Part shown: in pieces, positions 24,214 to 34,600 of the stretch
How the letters are laid out: every line of letters starts with the position of its first letter
Position numbering within the stretch: the stretch's first letter is position 1
Origin: Oscillatoriales cyanobacterium PMM_0008
GTDB taxonomy: Bacteria > Cyanobacteriota > Cyanobacteriia > Cyanobacteriales > Aerosakkonemataceae
Direction: 5' to 3'
DNA length: 45,923 nt
NCBI GenBank assembly: GCA_949128025.1
Contig: CASBRD010000130.1
Location: forward strand, 1-45,923
Made by a program: the position numbers and the translations under genes
The notes under the pieces: generated by a model
What the model was told of the DNA's origin: nothing
Databases searched by the model: none
The model's input: only the letters and a program-made list of their open reading frames with translations

Positions 24214-25515
24214 TCAAGATTTGGTGAAATTTACCTGCGCCAGAGCAAAATCTTGCGTTTGCAGCCCAAGGTTGGACGCGACCTTCTGTTGTGGTGAGAG
24301 GGAACGATTAGCGACATCTTGAATCAGCTGGATATGGCGGGGTAGCAATACATCATGGGAATACTGTTCTAAAACTGTTTGCCGAGCCTTTTGGCGGATT
24401 TCTGCCATGCGGGTGGGATGATCCAAAACTGCATCGATTTTGTCAGCAATCTGTTTGGGTGAGAAGAAATCGACGAGCAAACCATTTTCCCCATCGCGAA
24501 TTACTTCCCGTACTGGGGGTGTGTCAGACCCAATCACCACGCATCCGGTAGACATAGCTTCAATCATCGACCAGGATAATACAAAGGGCCGAGTTAAATA
24601 GATGTGGGCTTTTGATGCCTGAATCACTTTTAGGTATAACCCATAAGGTAAGGAACCGACGAAGTGAATGCGGGATAAATCGAGGGGTACTTTCTTGAGC
24701 ATATGCTCTTTATAGGTGACGCCGTTGGGCAAGGTTTTGCCATAACAGACGCGATCGGACCCAACTACTACTATATGACAGTTAGGACGCCTCTCTTGCA
24801 CGTAGGCAAGGCTTTCAATAAATTCGGGAAAGCCTCGATAAGGCTCCATCCCCCGCCCTACATAAGTGACAATTTCATCAACTTCTAACAAATCTAAATT
24901 CGGCAGGATCAGTTTGGCGTTTGGGTTCGGTTTAAAGTAGTCGGTATCTACCCCATCGTGCAGCACGGAAATCTTGCTCTGGAATTCTTGCGGAAATTGG
25001 GACTTTTGCCAGTTAGTTGGAGATATTCCGCGATCGCAACTATACAAATCTATCAAAATAGGCGCATTTTTCGTGCGAATTCGCGCCATATCATCCACCG
25101 ATAACGGGTCAGCTGGATCAAAGTCAGCATCTGACCCAACGGCATGGTAAAACCACTCGAAATAACACATCAGCTGGCTGTTCGGGAAGGCATCCTTCAT
25201 AAACAGCGTTGGCCCCCAACCGGAATGACCGTAGATTATGTCTGGAATGAATCCTTCTGCCTTCAGCTGTTCCGCTACCCGAAACATTGCTTGCCCATGC
25301 AAAACGCCATTTTCTAGGAAACGGACATAGTGGTGCGTCTCCGCTCTCGCTTCGCGGCTCACCTTGAACAGCACTTTGCGGACGCCAGGAATCTGCCACT
25401 CTGGATTTTCGATTTTACAGCCAAAGACAACTTCATTGTTGGGGTCTTGAGCTAGAAGTGTCGCCACATGGCGAAATTGGGCTGGAAAATTAGGATGCAG
25501 GAAAAGAATTCGCAT
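24214..25515 (-). CDS. GT4 family glycosyltransferase
   Basis: A 433-residue GT-B glycosyltransferase. The N-terminal acceptor domain begins MRILFLHPNFPAQFRH and includes IYGHSGWGPTLFMKDAFP and CYFEWFYHAVG. The C-terminal donor domain has VGRGMEPYRGFPEFIES and the GT4 motif region SWSMIEAMSTGCVVIGSDTP, where the E of the EX7E-like motif contacts the nucleotide sugar. It is the most downstream gene of the minus-strand polysaccharide cluster, 108 bp after the GT39-like gene. It probably adds a sugar to the growing chain on the cytoplasmic side. The sugar donor and linkage are unknown. Confidence 0.87.
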   Translation of the reverse strand: MRILFLHPNFPAQFRHVATLLAQDPNNEVVFGCKIENPEWQIPGVRKVLFKVSREARAETHHYVRFLENGVLHGQAMFRVAEQLKAEGFIPDIIYGHSGWGPTLFMKDAFPNSQLMCYFEWFYHAVGSDADFDPADPLSVDDMARIRTKNAPILIDLYSCDRGISPTNWQKSQFPQEFQSKISVLHDGVDTDYFKPNPNAKLILPNLDLLEVDEIVTYVGRGMEPYRGFPEFIESLAYVQERRPNCHIVVVGSDRVCYGKTLPNGVTYKEHMLKKVPLDLSRIHFVGSLPYGLYLKVIQASKAHIYLTRPFVLSWSMIEAMSTGCVVIGSDTPPVREVIRDGENGLLVDFFSPKQIADKIDAVLDHPTRMAEIRQKARQTVLEQYSHDVLLPRHIQLIQDVANRSLSPQQKVASNLGLQTQDFALAQVNFTKS

Positions 25516-25561
25516 GGGCTAGGGGAAGAGAGGGGCAGAGGAGCAGAGGGGCTAGCAGAAT

Positions 25562-25597
25562 AGTAGGTTGGGTTGAGGCAACAAAACCCAACCTACT
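25562..25597. repeat. 13-bp-arm inverted repeat (AGTAGGTTGGGTT)
   Basis: AGTAGGTTGGGTT (25562-25574) and its perfect reverse complement (25585-25597) flank a 10-nt loop. It lies 27 nt past the stop of the GT39-like gene and could act as a terminator. It lacks a T-run on the minus strand and looks like a dispersed cyanobacterial repeat. A purine-rich GAGGGGC-type stretch precedes it. Confidence 0.65.
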
Positions 25598-25623
25598 TTG
25601 TTTCTTTCTTATACTACTATTCA

Positions 25624-27252
25624 TCAGCGTTTCGCGATTTTCCACAGCCAGATTTCGCTTGAGCGGGAAATTGGCTCCAGGTACTCGAAAACTGGCGGTG
25701 ACTGGTAAACCGTCTCTATTTTATAGTTGCCTTGTTTCCAGTGTCGAGATTTCAATTTTTCCGCAGGTCGGTATAAAAACACATCGCTGAAGCGATCGGG
25801 AATTTGGGAGAGATTTTCTTGGGCCACAAACTGAATCTTTGCTTTTGGATTTAGCAAATAGCTGAGAGACAGCACTCTTGGGACATAACCGCTACTGATG
25901 ACAAGTGGGCGTTGATGCTGGTTAATAATCTCCGCTACTTGAGGATTGTAATAGCTTCCATATTTACTCCACCAAGATTCTGCTTGCGAGCTAATAGCAC
26001 ATGATATAACACCACCAGATATCAGCACAAGCGCGATAAAGCGCCACAGTTGACGACGCTTTTCGCTCGTTATTCGCATCAAACTAGAAATAGTATAAGC
26101 AACTGCGATTTGAATCCCTAAATAACAGGGAACAAGATAACGACTTACACTTGAACGGATGCCACCCCAAATTAAATCGGGCAAGATCACAGCCAGCCCT
26201 GTTACTCCCATCAAAGTCAAAATAAATAACCAAACTTTTTTTGGAGTTTTTCGGCAGATAAAATAAATGCTATATCCTACCAAAATCGCCAGCGTTACTA
26301 CCAAAATAACCCGGATGATATCTGCTATTGGATTGCCAAATTCTACAATTCTACCCTGACTATCTAGATCGATGAAAGCACGGCTGAGATTAAAACCCCA
26401 CATTTGAAATAAAGATGGCAGCGACACTTTTTCTTGGAATTGGCTAGTTGTGCTTTGAATAGTGGATAAGTTATTAGCGACAACAAACAGCCAAGGTGTA
26501 AATGTTAGAAACCCAAAACCAGAGGCTAGCAGGAAAGCAGTTCGCGTTTTAGTCCACTGCCAGCCTTCGTTAGCAAATACATAAATTCCCTGTCCGATTA
26601 CAATTAACACAGAAAATAAATAAGTATATAATAAAAGTGGCAAAGTGGCTGCATAAATTACCCAACTAAATTTTGTGTTAAGGCGTATGGCTCGCAGCAG
26701 CAACCAACTGGATAACAAAATGGTCACAGTCCACAAGCTGTACTCCCGAACTTCCTGAGCATAAAGCAGATGGAAAGGCGAAACTGCTACCATTGCTACT
26801 GCTATCCAAGCGATCGGCGTTGAGTTAAATAATTCCCAGCACAACCAATAAAGGCAAGGAAATACAAATAAACTAATTATGGCTGGCAAACTTCTTTTTA
26901 CTGTCAGGTCAGAACCCAACCACTTTTCCCAAAAATAGGCCATTATGTAATATAATGGTGGGTGCTGAGAGTCTTCAAGTGCTAAACTTTGGATAGTATC
27001 GTTTATACCTCTATCTGGATGGGGTTGCTGATATTGCTGCAATTCTGCGATGCTTTTTGCTTTACCATCAAAGAGTTCCTGAGTCGCTTCTGTGAGGGTG
27101 TAACCGGCAATACGCAATGAGGTATATACTTCATCGCCCCAGTAAACTTTTTTGTCCAAATTTACGAAGCGAAAAAAGATGCCTAGCACTAAGATGGCGA
27201 TGATTAAGAAGTTTAAGCTATTTAGGGTGGACTTAGTTTTATACCCAATCAA
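25624..27252 (-). CDS. GT39-like membrane glycosyltransferase
   Basis: A 542-residue integral membrane protein of the PMT/ArnT superfamily, with about ten to twelve hydrophobic segments. The first extracytoplasmic loop has the hallmark acidic motif in YWGDEVYTSLR, and SQHPPLYYIMAYFWEKWLG follows, typical of GT39/GT83 enzymes that use a polyprenyl-phosphate sugar donor. It should act on the outer face of the membrane. The gene overlaps the sulfotransferase gene by 14 nt, so the two are translationally linked. Its job could be decoration of the exported polysaccharide or of a membrane lipid. The acceptor is unknown. Confidence 0.82.
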   Translation of the reverse strand: MIGYKTKSTLNSLNFLIIAILVLGIFFRFVNLDKKVYWGDEVYTSLRIAGYTLTEATQELFDGKAKSIAELQQYQQPHPDRGINDTIQSLALEDSQHPPLYYIMAYFWEKWLGSDLTVKRSLPAIISLFVFPCLYWLCWELFNSTPIAWIAVAMVAVSPFHLLYAQEVREYSLWTVTILLSSWLLLRAIRLNTKFSWVIYAATLPLLLYTYLFSVLIVIGQGIYVFANEGWQWTKTRTAFLLASGFGFLTFTPWLFVVANNLSTIQSTTSQFQEKVSLPSLFQMWGFNLSRAFIDLDSQGRIVEFGNPIADIIRVILVVTLAILVGYSIYFICRKTPKKVWLFILTLMGVTGLAVILPDLIWGGIRSSVSRYLVPCYLGIQIAVAYTISSLMRITSEKRRQLWRFIALVLISGGVISCAISSQAESWWSKYGSYYNPQVAEIINQHQRPLVISSGYVPRVLSLSYLLNPKAKIQFVAQENLSQIPDRFSDVFLYRPAEKLKSRHWKQGNYKIETVYQSPPVFEYLEPISRSSEIWLWKIAKR

Positions 27253-28069
27253 AATTTGTGCCCAAATACTCTTCTAATTTTTGGTTATACGGTTGGAAAT
27301 ATGCTTTCAGTTGAAGCCGCGTCGCTTCGCTAATTTCCGTTTCCAGGTAATCGCCAGCATTGAGTTTGTCATACTTATCGAGTTTATGAGAGGGTAGATT
27401 TAAAAAATCAAATGCTTTATTCAAGATGACTGCTGGGTTGTCGTAAAAATCTTCGCTTTTTAGAATCAAAAACTGTTCTCTGGGGAAAAAACTCATCCAA
27501 GTTGTGAGTTGTTCGATGTAGGTTCCCCTAGATAGGTAGGAATAGTGCTGATGGTTGAAGCTGTAGTAAGTTTCACAGGCGAGGATTTTTTCGATTTCGC
27601 CTTTGAGTCGGAATTCTTCTTGTGCGATCGCATCCTCGATCGAGAGATACTCCGCATTTAACCTGATTTCATGATTGTAGTGAGAAATCGCCCTAGCGAC
27701 TGGATCTCTCAGCAGCACAATCAGTTTCACTTGGGGGAACAATTGGTAAAGGCGCTGGGGAACTGAAGGATGGAAGATATAATAAGGACTTGATTCACCA
27801 GTGATAAACCCCCTAATAAAATTATCTTGCTCATCCGCGATAGATTGCTCACCTGACTGGGAGACATACTTGGCAAATGTGGGAAATTGATCTCGATACC
27901 AATCAACGCCTTTGTGAAAGTTTAAGTCAAAAAAATGCACCTCTTTTCTCTCGGCAGGCACAATCTGGGGATGGCGAACTAGATAGCTATACAAGGATGT
28001 AGTTCCACACCTTTGGGCCCCAATAATAAGGAAGTCTGGTTGTCGTTCTTTTTGATATATTTTTGCCAT
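27239..28069 (-). CDS. PAPS-dependent sulfotransferase
   Basis: A 276-residue sulfotransferase of the heparan-sulfate-type family. The 5'-phosphosulfate-binding loop is IIGAQRCGTTSLYSYL near the N-terminus, followed by RKEVHFFDLNFHKGVDWY, which supplies the catalytic Glu/His type residues. The 3'-phosphate-binding region is LIVLLRDPVARAISHYNH. It is expected to transfer sulfate from PAPS to a hydroxyl or amino group of a glycan in the cytoplasm. Together with the second sulfotransferase domain in the 1286-residue protein, it implies a sulfated polysaccharide. It overlaps the GT39-like gene and follows the 1188-residue glycosyltransferase by 34 nt. Confidence 0.88.
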   Translation of the reverse strand: MAKIYQKERQPDFLIIGAQRCGTTSLYSYLVRHPQIVPAERKEVHFFDLNFHKGVDWYRDQFPTFAKYVSQSGEQSIADEQDNFIRGFITGESSPYYIFHPSVPQRLYQLFPQVKLIVLLRDPVARAISHYNHEIRLNAEYLSIEDAIAQEEFRLKGEIEKILACETYYSFNHQHYSYLSRGTYIEQLTTWMSFFPREQFLILKSEDFYDNPAVILNKAFDFLNLPSHKLDKYDKLNAGDYLETEISEATRLQLKAYFQPYNQKLEEYLGTNFDWV

Positions 28070-28103
28070 ACAAATCTTTATTTCCTTTGCACCACAATTA
28101 CTA

Positions 28104-31100
28104 CTATTTTAATGCTACTTCCTTCGTCAGCAAAAGCTGTTTTCGGAGTAACTCTGCTTCGTCAAACATTCGGCAAACTTTCGCGTAAGCATTGCTAGCC
28201 ATACGAGCCGATCCGTCTGGGTCTGACAAACACTGTTGAATTGCGTCAGCTAAAGCTTTGGAATTCCCAGGTTCAACTAAGTATCCTTCATGGCGATCGC
28301 TAATCATTTCGGGAATTCCAAACACATTGGTACTAACAATTTTTAACTCGAATGCCATTGCTTCTAATATCACTCTAGGGAACGACTCTTCAAAACTTGA
28401 ACAAACGAAAATATCGCTGAAAGCGAAAAAGTCATAAACATCTTTGGTTTGATCGTAAATGTACATATTTTCTAACTTTGATTTTCGGATTTGGTGCTGC
28501 AAGAAGTTATAATAGCTAATCACTCTGCCGCCAACTATCACACAAGATAGGTTGAAATTTCTCTCTGAGTATTGAGCCTCTAACTCTTTAATTGCTTCTA
28601 TGAAAATATGTTGTCCTTTTCTTTCGCAAATCGTTCCTACCACAGTTAAAACTACGTCATTTTCATTGATGCCATATTTAGCACGCAATTCAGACTTGGT
28701 ATGGGATTGGCGGAAGTGATTGATTTTGTCTATAGGAACTGCGCCGGGGATGGTTCGGAAATTATCTTTAACGTTCAACGCTTGAAACACATTCTGTGTA
28801 GCTTTGGCTTGGAATACAACTTGATTGGCATTTAAGAAACAGTCTTTCAACAATCGCGGCATTGACTCTTCGCAAGCTTCACCAAAAAAGCTCTTAATAC
28901 TTTTATCTAGAGTTGCACTTTCATGGATATGCCATATAGTTGGCAATCCAAATAAACGCGCCAATTCCACGCCCCAAAAACTAATCAAGGTGTTACATAC
29001 CACCAAGTCAAATGAAGCTAAGTCTATGCGATCGCCTAATTCTTTTAACCGGCTACGAAACTGCTCTATTGTTTCATTTGGGAACGGGACTTGTTTGGAT
29101 ACAATTTTCACAGGTATATTCAAATTTTCATAGGCTTCTCGTAATACCCCGTCTTCAGGAGATAGCACGTTAATTTGATAGTTGCCGACCGTCGCAAAAT
29201 GGCGGGCATAATTATAAACAATTAGGGTAGCACCTTCCAGGTTTAAGTTGTGGGTAAGTACAAGTACTTTTAATTTAGATGATCTTTCGGTGTGGCAATA
29301 ATGATATGGATTTATAGCCATCCACATCGAATCAATATCTAAGCTTTCATTAAAGAATGGGTCTTTAAAGTCCTTGTATTTAGCTAAAAAGTTCAAATGT
29401 TCTTTATAGTTATGATCGTTGCCTCTGGATGCGCTCGTCAGGTGAATTAAGGTAGCTTGGGGTGTGTAGACAATACGTTTCCCTAATTGCATGACTCGCA
29501 GACAATAATCCACATCGTTGTACTGAACGGCGAAATTTTCTTCGTCAAACCCGCCTATTTCTCGATATAAAGCGGTTGAGGTTAAAAGACAAGCGCCTGT
29601 GACTGCTGACACATTGCGTGCTGCATGGGGTAAACAAATATAACCTACTTCTTCTTTTGGTAGATGATGAAATAGATGATCGGCTAGTCCGTTATGTGGC
29701 CCGATGACAACGCCTGCGTGCTGAATCGTGCGATCGGGATAGAAAAGCCTAGCTCCTACTATTTCGACACCATCTATTGACATCCAGCCTACCATGTCTT
29801 CTAACCAGCCAGGAGCTAGAGCTTCTATATCATTATTGAGATGAAGCATATAGGGTGTGTCAACGTAGTTGGCAGCTAGGTTCATCAACCGAGCATAGTT
29901 GAATGAGCCGTTGGTTCTTCCTGAGTTGATAACTCGGCATTGCAGGACTTGATTTTGTGCTAATTTTTTGAGATATTCGTGAGTTTTCTTTTCCCTAGAG
30001 CCATCGTCAATTATTAATAACTTGACGTAACGCTTATCAACGGTTCTTTCTAAACTGGCTACACATTTTTCTAGGAGTTCTACTTTGTCTCTTGTGGGGA
30101 TGGCAATGGTGACAGGATTTTGAGCCAGTAAGCTTTCGTCCCACTTAAGCTGGTACAAACATAAACCGTGCTTTTCTGCGATATCGGGCAAAAATGGCTT
30201 GGCTTTGAGGCCGCGACGTGCGATCGCATCTGATATACCGCGATCGGCGCTATCGAAAATGTAGCGCTTTTGAGTACCATGAGAAGCGGTACTTTCAGCA
30301 TGACATCGCCAGTGGTAACAAACTTTGGGAATGTGCTTAACTTTATCTGGGGTGGTATGTTCGCTTACCCGTAAAAATAAATCCAGATCCTGCGCCCCCT
30401 CATATCCTTTTCGCATCCGCCCAACTTTATCTACTAGGGTCTTTCGGATCGCCGTAAAGTGTTGAGTAAAATTATGGGTAAGCATCATTTCCGGACTCCA
30501 CTCACCCTTCATTTGGTGGTCGTAGTGAAGCCCTGTGGGAGCTATTTTATCTTCATCGGTGTAAATCCAATCTACGTCTGGATTTTTATTAATACATTCA
30601 GCGACGTGCAATAGCGCATCTGGGGATAACAAATCATCGTGATCTAAGAAACTAATGTATTCTCCGGTAGCTAATTCTAAAGCAGAGTTTGTTGCTGCTA
30701 CGATGTGACCGTTTTGCTGCCTAAAAGTTACCTTAATACGCGAGTCAGATTTTTCTGCCAGTAGCAGGATTTCTTTGATGTGAGGTTTGGTGGAGGCGTC
30801 GTCAGCTAAACAAAGTTCCCAATTGGGATAAATTTGGGAGGTTACTGAATCGATCATCTCCCTCAGAAATAGCTCTGATGTATTGTAAACAGGAACAATA
30901 ATGCTGATTTTGGGCTTGTTATTTTTAAGATTTTCGGCATCTTCTGCCATGCGTGTCAAAAGCTTTGGTGTGAGGCGGTTTGTCTCAATCCATCTTTGAT
31001 ATGGATCTTGCATCTGCCAGGGATGATTGACGTGGAAACTTTCTAGAGCGACATTAGGATCTGCTTGTATTTGTTGGTAGTAACGACGGAGTTTGCGAAC

Positions 31101-31670
31101 CCACACAACCGGAGAAGATGACAAGCGTCCGTGCTGGAATGCGGCTAATGCTTTGAGTGCTGCTCCATAAATAAAAGTATAGGGGTTTAAGCGTTTATTT
31201 TGGGTTGGGGCAGAGGTTTGAACTGTGACTCTGCGAGTAAAACAACAAGTTTTTTCCCCATTTTCAAGGACTGCCCAAATGGCGATCGTGAGATTTCCGG
31301 AGTAGTTCTGGCCTAAAAGGATATTCCATCTAAAGCCAGATAAAGCGGCATTTGGCAGGTCGGGAAATACTTGAGCGACATCGGGCCGAGGCAGGTCGTA
31401 AGTTATGATTTCTTCTGGTAAGTTGTCTCTGACTAACAGGAGGGATTCGATGCGCGAATTTCTGCTACCAAGCCAGCCAAAAACAATCAGCGTACCGTTT
31501 ATATTAATTTCATTAATAGTGGGACAATCGAGACAACCCAGTAAGTCGCCAGTTGGAACTACTTCCTGGAATAAGTCATTTTCTTGAAGAATATTTGCTT
31601 GAGTTCCTCTTGGTGGGGTTAAGTTGGCGTTCTGAACAAATCCTGTCACACGACTAACAATTTTTTTCAT
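28104..31670 (-). CDS. Multidomain glycosyltransferase (GT2-GT2-GT4)
   Basis: A 1188-residue protein with at least three glycosyltransferase domains. An N-terminal module of about 150 residues (FGWLGSRNSRIESLLLV and a beta-rich stretch) is of unclear function. A first GT2 starts at about residue 250 (PKISIIVPVYNTSE) with the metal-binding region FLDHDDLL. A second GT2 starts near 515 (NPVTIAIPTRDKVE), with HLNNDIEAL and DVDYCLR. A GT4-type GT-B domain fills residues about 796-1188 (KLKVLVLTHNLNLEG and SFEESFPRVILEAM). One chain could build an oligosaccharide repeat with two or three linkages. The start overlaps the stop of the preceding gene (ATGA), so the two large proteins are translationally coupled. 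Confidence 0.88.
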   Translation of the reverse strand: MKKIVSRVTGFVQNANLTPPRGTQANILQENDLFQEVVPTGDLLGCLDCPTINEININGTLIVFGWLGSRNSRIESLLLVRDNLPEEIITYDLPRPDVAQVFPDLPNAALSGFRWNILLGQNYSGNLTIAIWAVLENGEKTCCFTRRVTVQTSAPTQNKRLNPYTFIYGAALKALAAFQHGRLSSSPVVWVRKLRRYYQQIQADPNVALESFHVNHPWQMQDPYQRWIETNRLTPKLLTRMAEDAENLKNNKPKISIIVPVYNTSELFLREMIDSVTSQIYPNWELCLADDASTKPHIKEILLLAEKSDSRIKVTFRQQNGHIVAATNSALELATGEYISFLDHDDLLSPDALLHVAECINKNPDVDWIYTDEDKIAPTGLHYDHQMKGEWSPEMMLTHNFTQHFTAIRKTLVDKVGRMRKGYEGAQDLDLFLRVSEHTTPDKVKHIPKVCYHWRCHAESTASHGTQKRYIFDSADRGISDAIARRGLKAKPFLPDIAEKHGLCLYQLKWDESLLAQNPVTIAIPTRDKVELLEKCVASLERTVDKRYVKLLIIDDGSREKKTHEYLKKLAQNQVLQCRVINSGRTNGSFNYARLMNLAANYVDTPYMLHLNNDIEALAPGWLEDMVGWMSIDGVEIVGARLFYPDRTIQHAGVVIGPHNGLADHLFHHLPKEEVGYICLPHAARNVSAVTGACLLTSTALYREIGGFDEENFAVQYNDVDYCLRVMQLGKRIVYTPQATLIHLTSASRGNDHNYKEHLNFLAKYKDFKDPFFNESLDIDSMWMAINPYHYCHTERSSKLKVLVLTHNLNLEGATLIVYNYARHFATVGNYQINVLSPEDGVLREAYENLNIPVKIVSKQVPFPNETIEQFRSRLKELGDRIDLASFDLVVCNTLISFWGVELARLFGLPTIWHIHESATLDKSIKSFFGEACEESMPRLLKDCFLNANQVVFQAKATQNVFQALNVKDNFRTIPGAVPIDKINHFRQSHTKSELRAKYGINENDVVLTVVGTICERKGQHIFIEAIKELEAQYSERNFNLSCVIVGGRVISYYNFLQHQIRKSKLENMYIYDQTKDVYDFFAFSDIFVCSSFEESFPRVILEAMAFELKIVSTNVFGIPEMISDRHEGYLVEPGNSKALADAIQQCLSDPDGSARMASNAYAKVCRMFDEAELLRKQLLLTKEVALK

Positions 31671-34600
31671 TGTTTCTCAATATTGTTGCTAAAACCAATT
31701 GCCTGCTTGAATCGAACCCATGCTTTTCTCAATTTCCAAAATTTACTGCTCTCCATTTGGTTAATAATGGCTTGCGTCTGTTGGTGTTCTGCTTGAGCGA
31801 TTTGGAGTTGATTTTGCGTTTGCTCCCACTCTACCTGCATCTGGTGCAACTGGGTTTGCGTCCGCTCCCACTCTGCCTGCATCTGGTGTAACTGGGTTTG
31901 CGTCCGCTCCCACTCTGCCTGCATCTGGTGTAACTGGGTTTGGGACTGCTGCGCTTGTTGCTGCGAAGTCTCCCAGGCAGTTTGGATGAGATGCACTTGC
32001 TGCTGCGCTTGCTCCCAGGCACCTTGGATGTGCTGTGTTTGTTGCTGCGTTTGCTCCCAGACACTGTGGATGTGCTGTACCTCCGACTGCGTTTGCTCCC
32101 AGGCACCTTGGATGTGCTGCGCTTGTTGCTGCGAAGTCTCCCAGGCACCTTGGATGTGCTGTACCTCCGACTGCGTTTGCTCCCAGGCACCTTGGATGTG
32201 GTGCGCTTGTTGCTGCGTTTGCTGCCAGGCAGTTTGGATGTGCTGCGTTTGTTGCTGTACTTTCTGCCATTCGGCGTTAGTTAGCTGTAGTTCCGACTGC
32301 GATCGTTCCCACTCGACTTGAGTTAGCTGTAGTTGCTGCGCTGCTTGCTCCCAGGCGGTTTGGATGCGATGCACTTCCGATTGCGATCGTTCCCACTCGG
32401 CTTGAGTTAGGTGTACTTGCTGCTGCGAAGTCTCCCAGGCGGTTTGAATCTGCTGCACTTGCTGCTGCGATCGTTCCCACTCGGCTTGAGTTAGCTGTAC
32501 TTGCTCCTGTGCTTCCTCCCAGGCAGTTTGAATCTGCTGCGCTTCCGACGAAGCTTCCTCCCAAGCACTCTGGATGCGCTGCGCTTGCTCCTGTGCTTCC
32601 TCCCAGGCACTTTGGATGCGCTGTAGCTCTGATTGCGTCTGCTGCTGCGATTGTTCCAACTCGTCGTTAGTTAGCCGTATTCGATCCTGGGACTGTTCCC
32701 AGGCAATTCTGATCCGCTCTACTTCCGACTGCGCTTCCTCCCACTCGGAGTGAGTTAACCGCAGTTGCTCTTGGGAAGAATCCCAGGCGCTGCGGATGCG
32801 CTCTACTTCCAACTGTGCTTCTTCCCAAGCAGATTGGATGCGTTGTAGCTGCTGCTGCGATTCTTCAAATGCTGCTTCAGTTTTTTGCACTTGGCTTTCC
32901 ATCTCTTCCCGATAGCTCTTTTCTTTTAACAAAGTCGAGTCTTTCCCTGCAAAAATGTTAGCAAAATTCGTCCTGTAAATATCTAAATGTTTTGTACATA
33001 TATACCGAACTAAGCGCTCATGATTTTCAGGTATTCTACAAATATTTAGCATGGAGCCAGATCTCAACCGATAATCAAATAATACTTCATTAATATGATA
33101 AAACTTCCATCCTTTTTCTGCTGCCCCCAGCCACAAATCCCAGTCCTCGTATCCTAATTTATCCGGTATTTTGTCATCATACCCACCACAATCCGACCAT
33201 ACTTCTTTCCGCAAAACAGCACAAGCATCTATATAGTTCTCGCTGGCGATTTTGTTTATATCAAAGTCCGGTAGTTGCCAAATATCACTTTTATCTCCAA
33301 ACACTTGCACATCTCCGTAAACAACTCCCACTTCCGGGTATTTATCAAGTATTTCAATTCCTTTAGTAATATATTTTGCCCTAATTTTATTGTCGCAATC
33401 TAAAGGCAGAATGTATCTACCCCTGGCTTTTTCAATACCTGTGTTTCTAGCACGAGCCAGTCCTTGATTTTCTTGATGATCGATCACACAATAACCGTAT
33501 TCTTTTAAATAACTTAAAACTTTTTTAGTCAAATTATCCGTCGAACAATCATTAACAATAACGATTTCATATACATCATCTTGACAACTCTCTACGCTAG
33601 AAATAGCCTCTAGTATATACTCACCTTGATTATAACAAGGAATCACAATTGATATTGCTATTTCCTTTTTATGTTCATTTTTCCTTGACATTTTATTTTC
33701 TAACTCCGTTAATTTTTCGATCGCTGCCCTTTCACTTTTATCTGTTGAACTTGACTCAAAAAAAGCGCCCGCTGTTTCTGAATCCGAACAGCTTGAAGAT
33801 AGAGATCCCAAAATATATTTTCCAGAAGAATCCGAGTCCCAGTTAACCGACGCCTGGTAAAGATCACTAGGTATATCGGCAGTTCTATCTAATTCTCCTA
33901 ATAGTGAAAAATAATCTGGCTCGCTGTAATACAAAAATTTTACCGCATGATCCTGAAAACTTAAAGTGTTAAATATTGTCTGCTCGTACAAGTTTTTAAA
34001 TTTCTCCTCATCCCAGGAATCTCTGACTTTGAGATCGAATTTATTTTCCAATAATTCTACCAGCTTATTAGGCTCCTTAATCCAAGAATTTACATTAAAA
34101 AGGATACAGCGTTCCGAATGTTTATGATAAAATTTGAGGATGTGACGATTGTAATAAGCCCAAATTTTTAGCCGATAATCGGGTCGCTCGGCAAAAACCG
34201 TAGTATTGAGACGAAGCATAGAATTTGCCACTTCCCACGGCAAACGATAAACAAACAAGTATTTCGCATCCGGAAGTAACCGATCCCAAAAATCAAGCAT
34301 TAAGGTAGTGCGCGGATCTTTCCAACCCCAGACAGTCGATTTTTGATGGCGAATATCTATTAATTTTTGGGCATCTTTAATATATTTTTCAAACTGGCGT
34401 CGATTCAAACACTCACTTTCTGTCCAACCCCAATCAGGAAATCCAGGTTCACCACGACGACAGCAATCTTGCAGAACTGAACGCTGAAATTCTAAAAAAT
34501 CAACGTCCTCAAAATAGCCTTTTACGTTATAATTATCTGCTGTAACAAGATTATTTCCTACATTTACTCCGAGCGCTTTGATAAATGAAGCAGTTAGAGA

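Noticed and set aside
31761-32564. Several long open frames on both strands and other phases across the 42-bp repeats
   Set aside because: They are by-products of the repetitive codon pattern of the coiled-coil gene; their products are low-complexity Cys/Leu or Ser/Arg runs with no start signals.
31770-32880. Regular direct repeats that could suggest a CRISPR array
   Set aside because: Units are contiguous without unique spacers, vary by codon and keep one reading frame; no cas genes are nearby.
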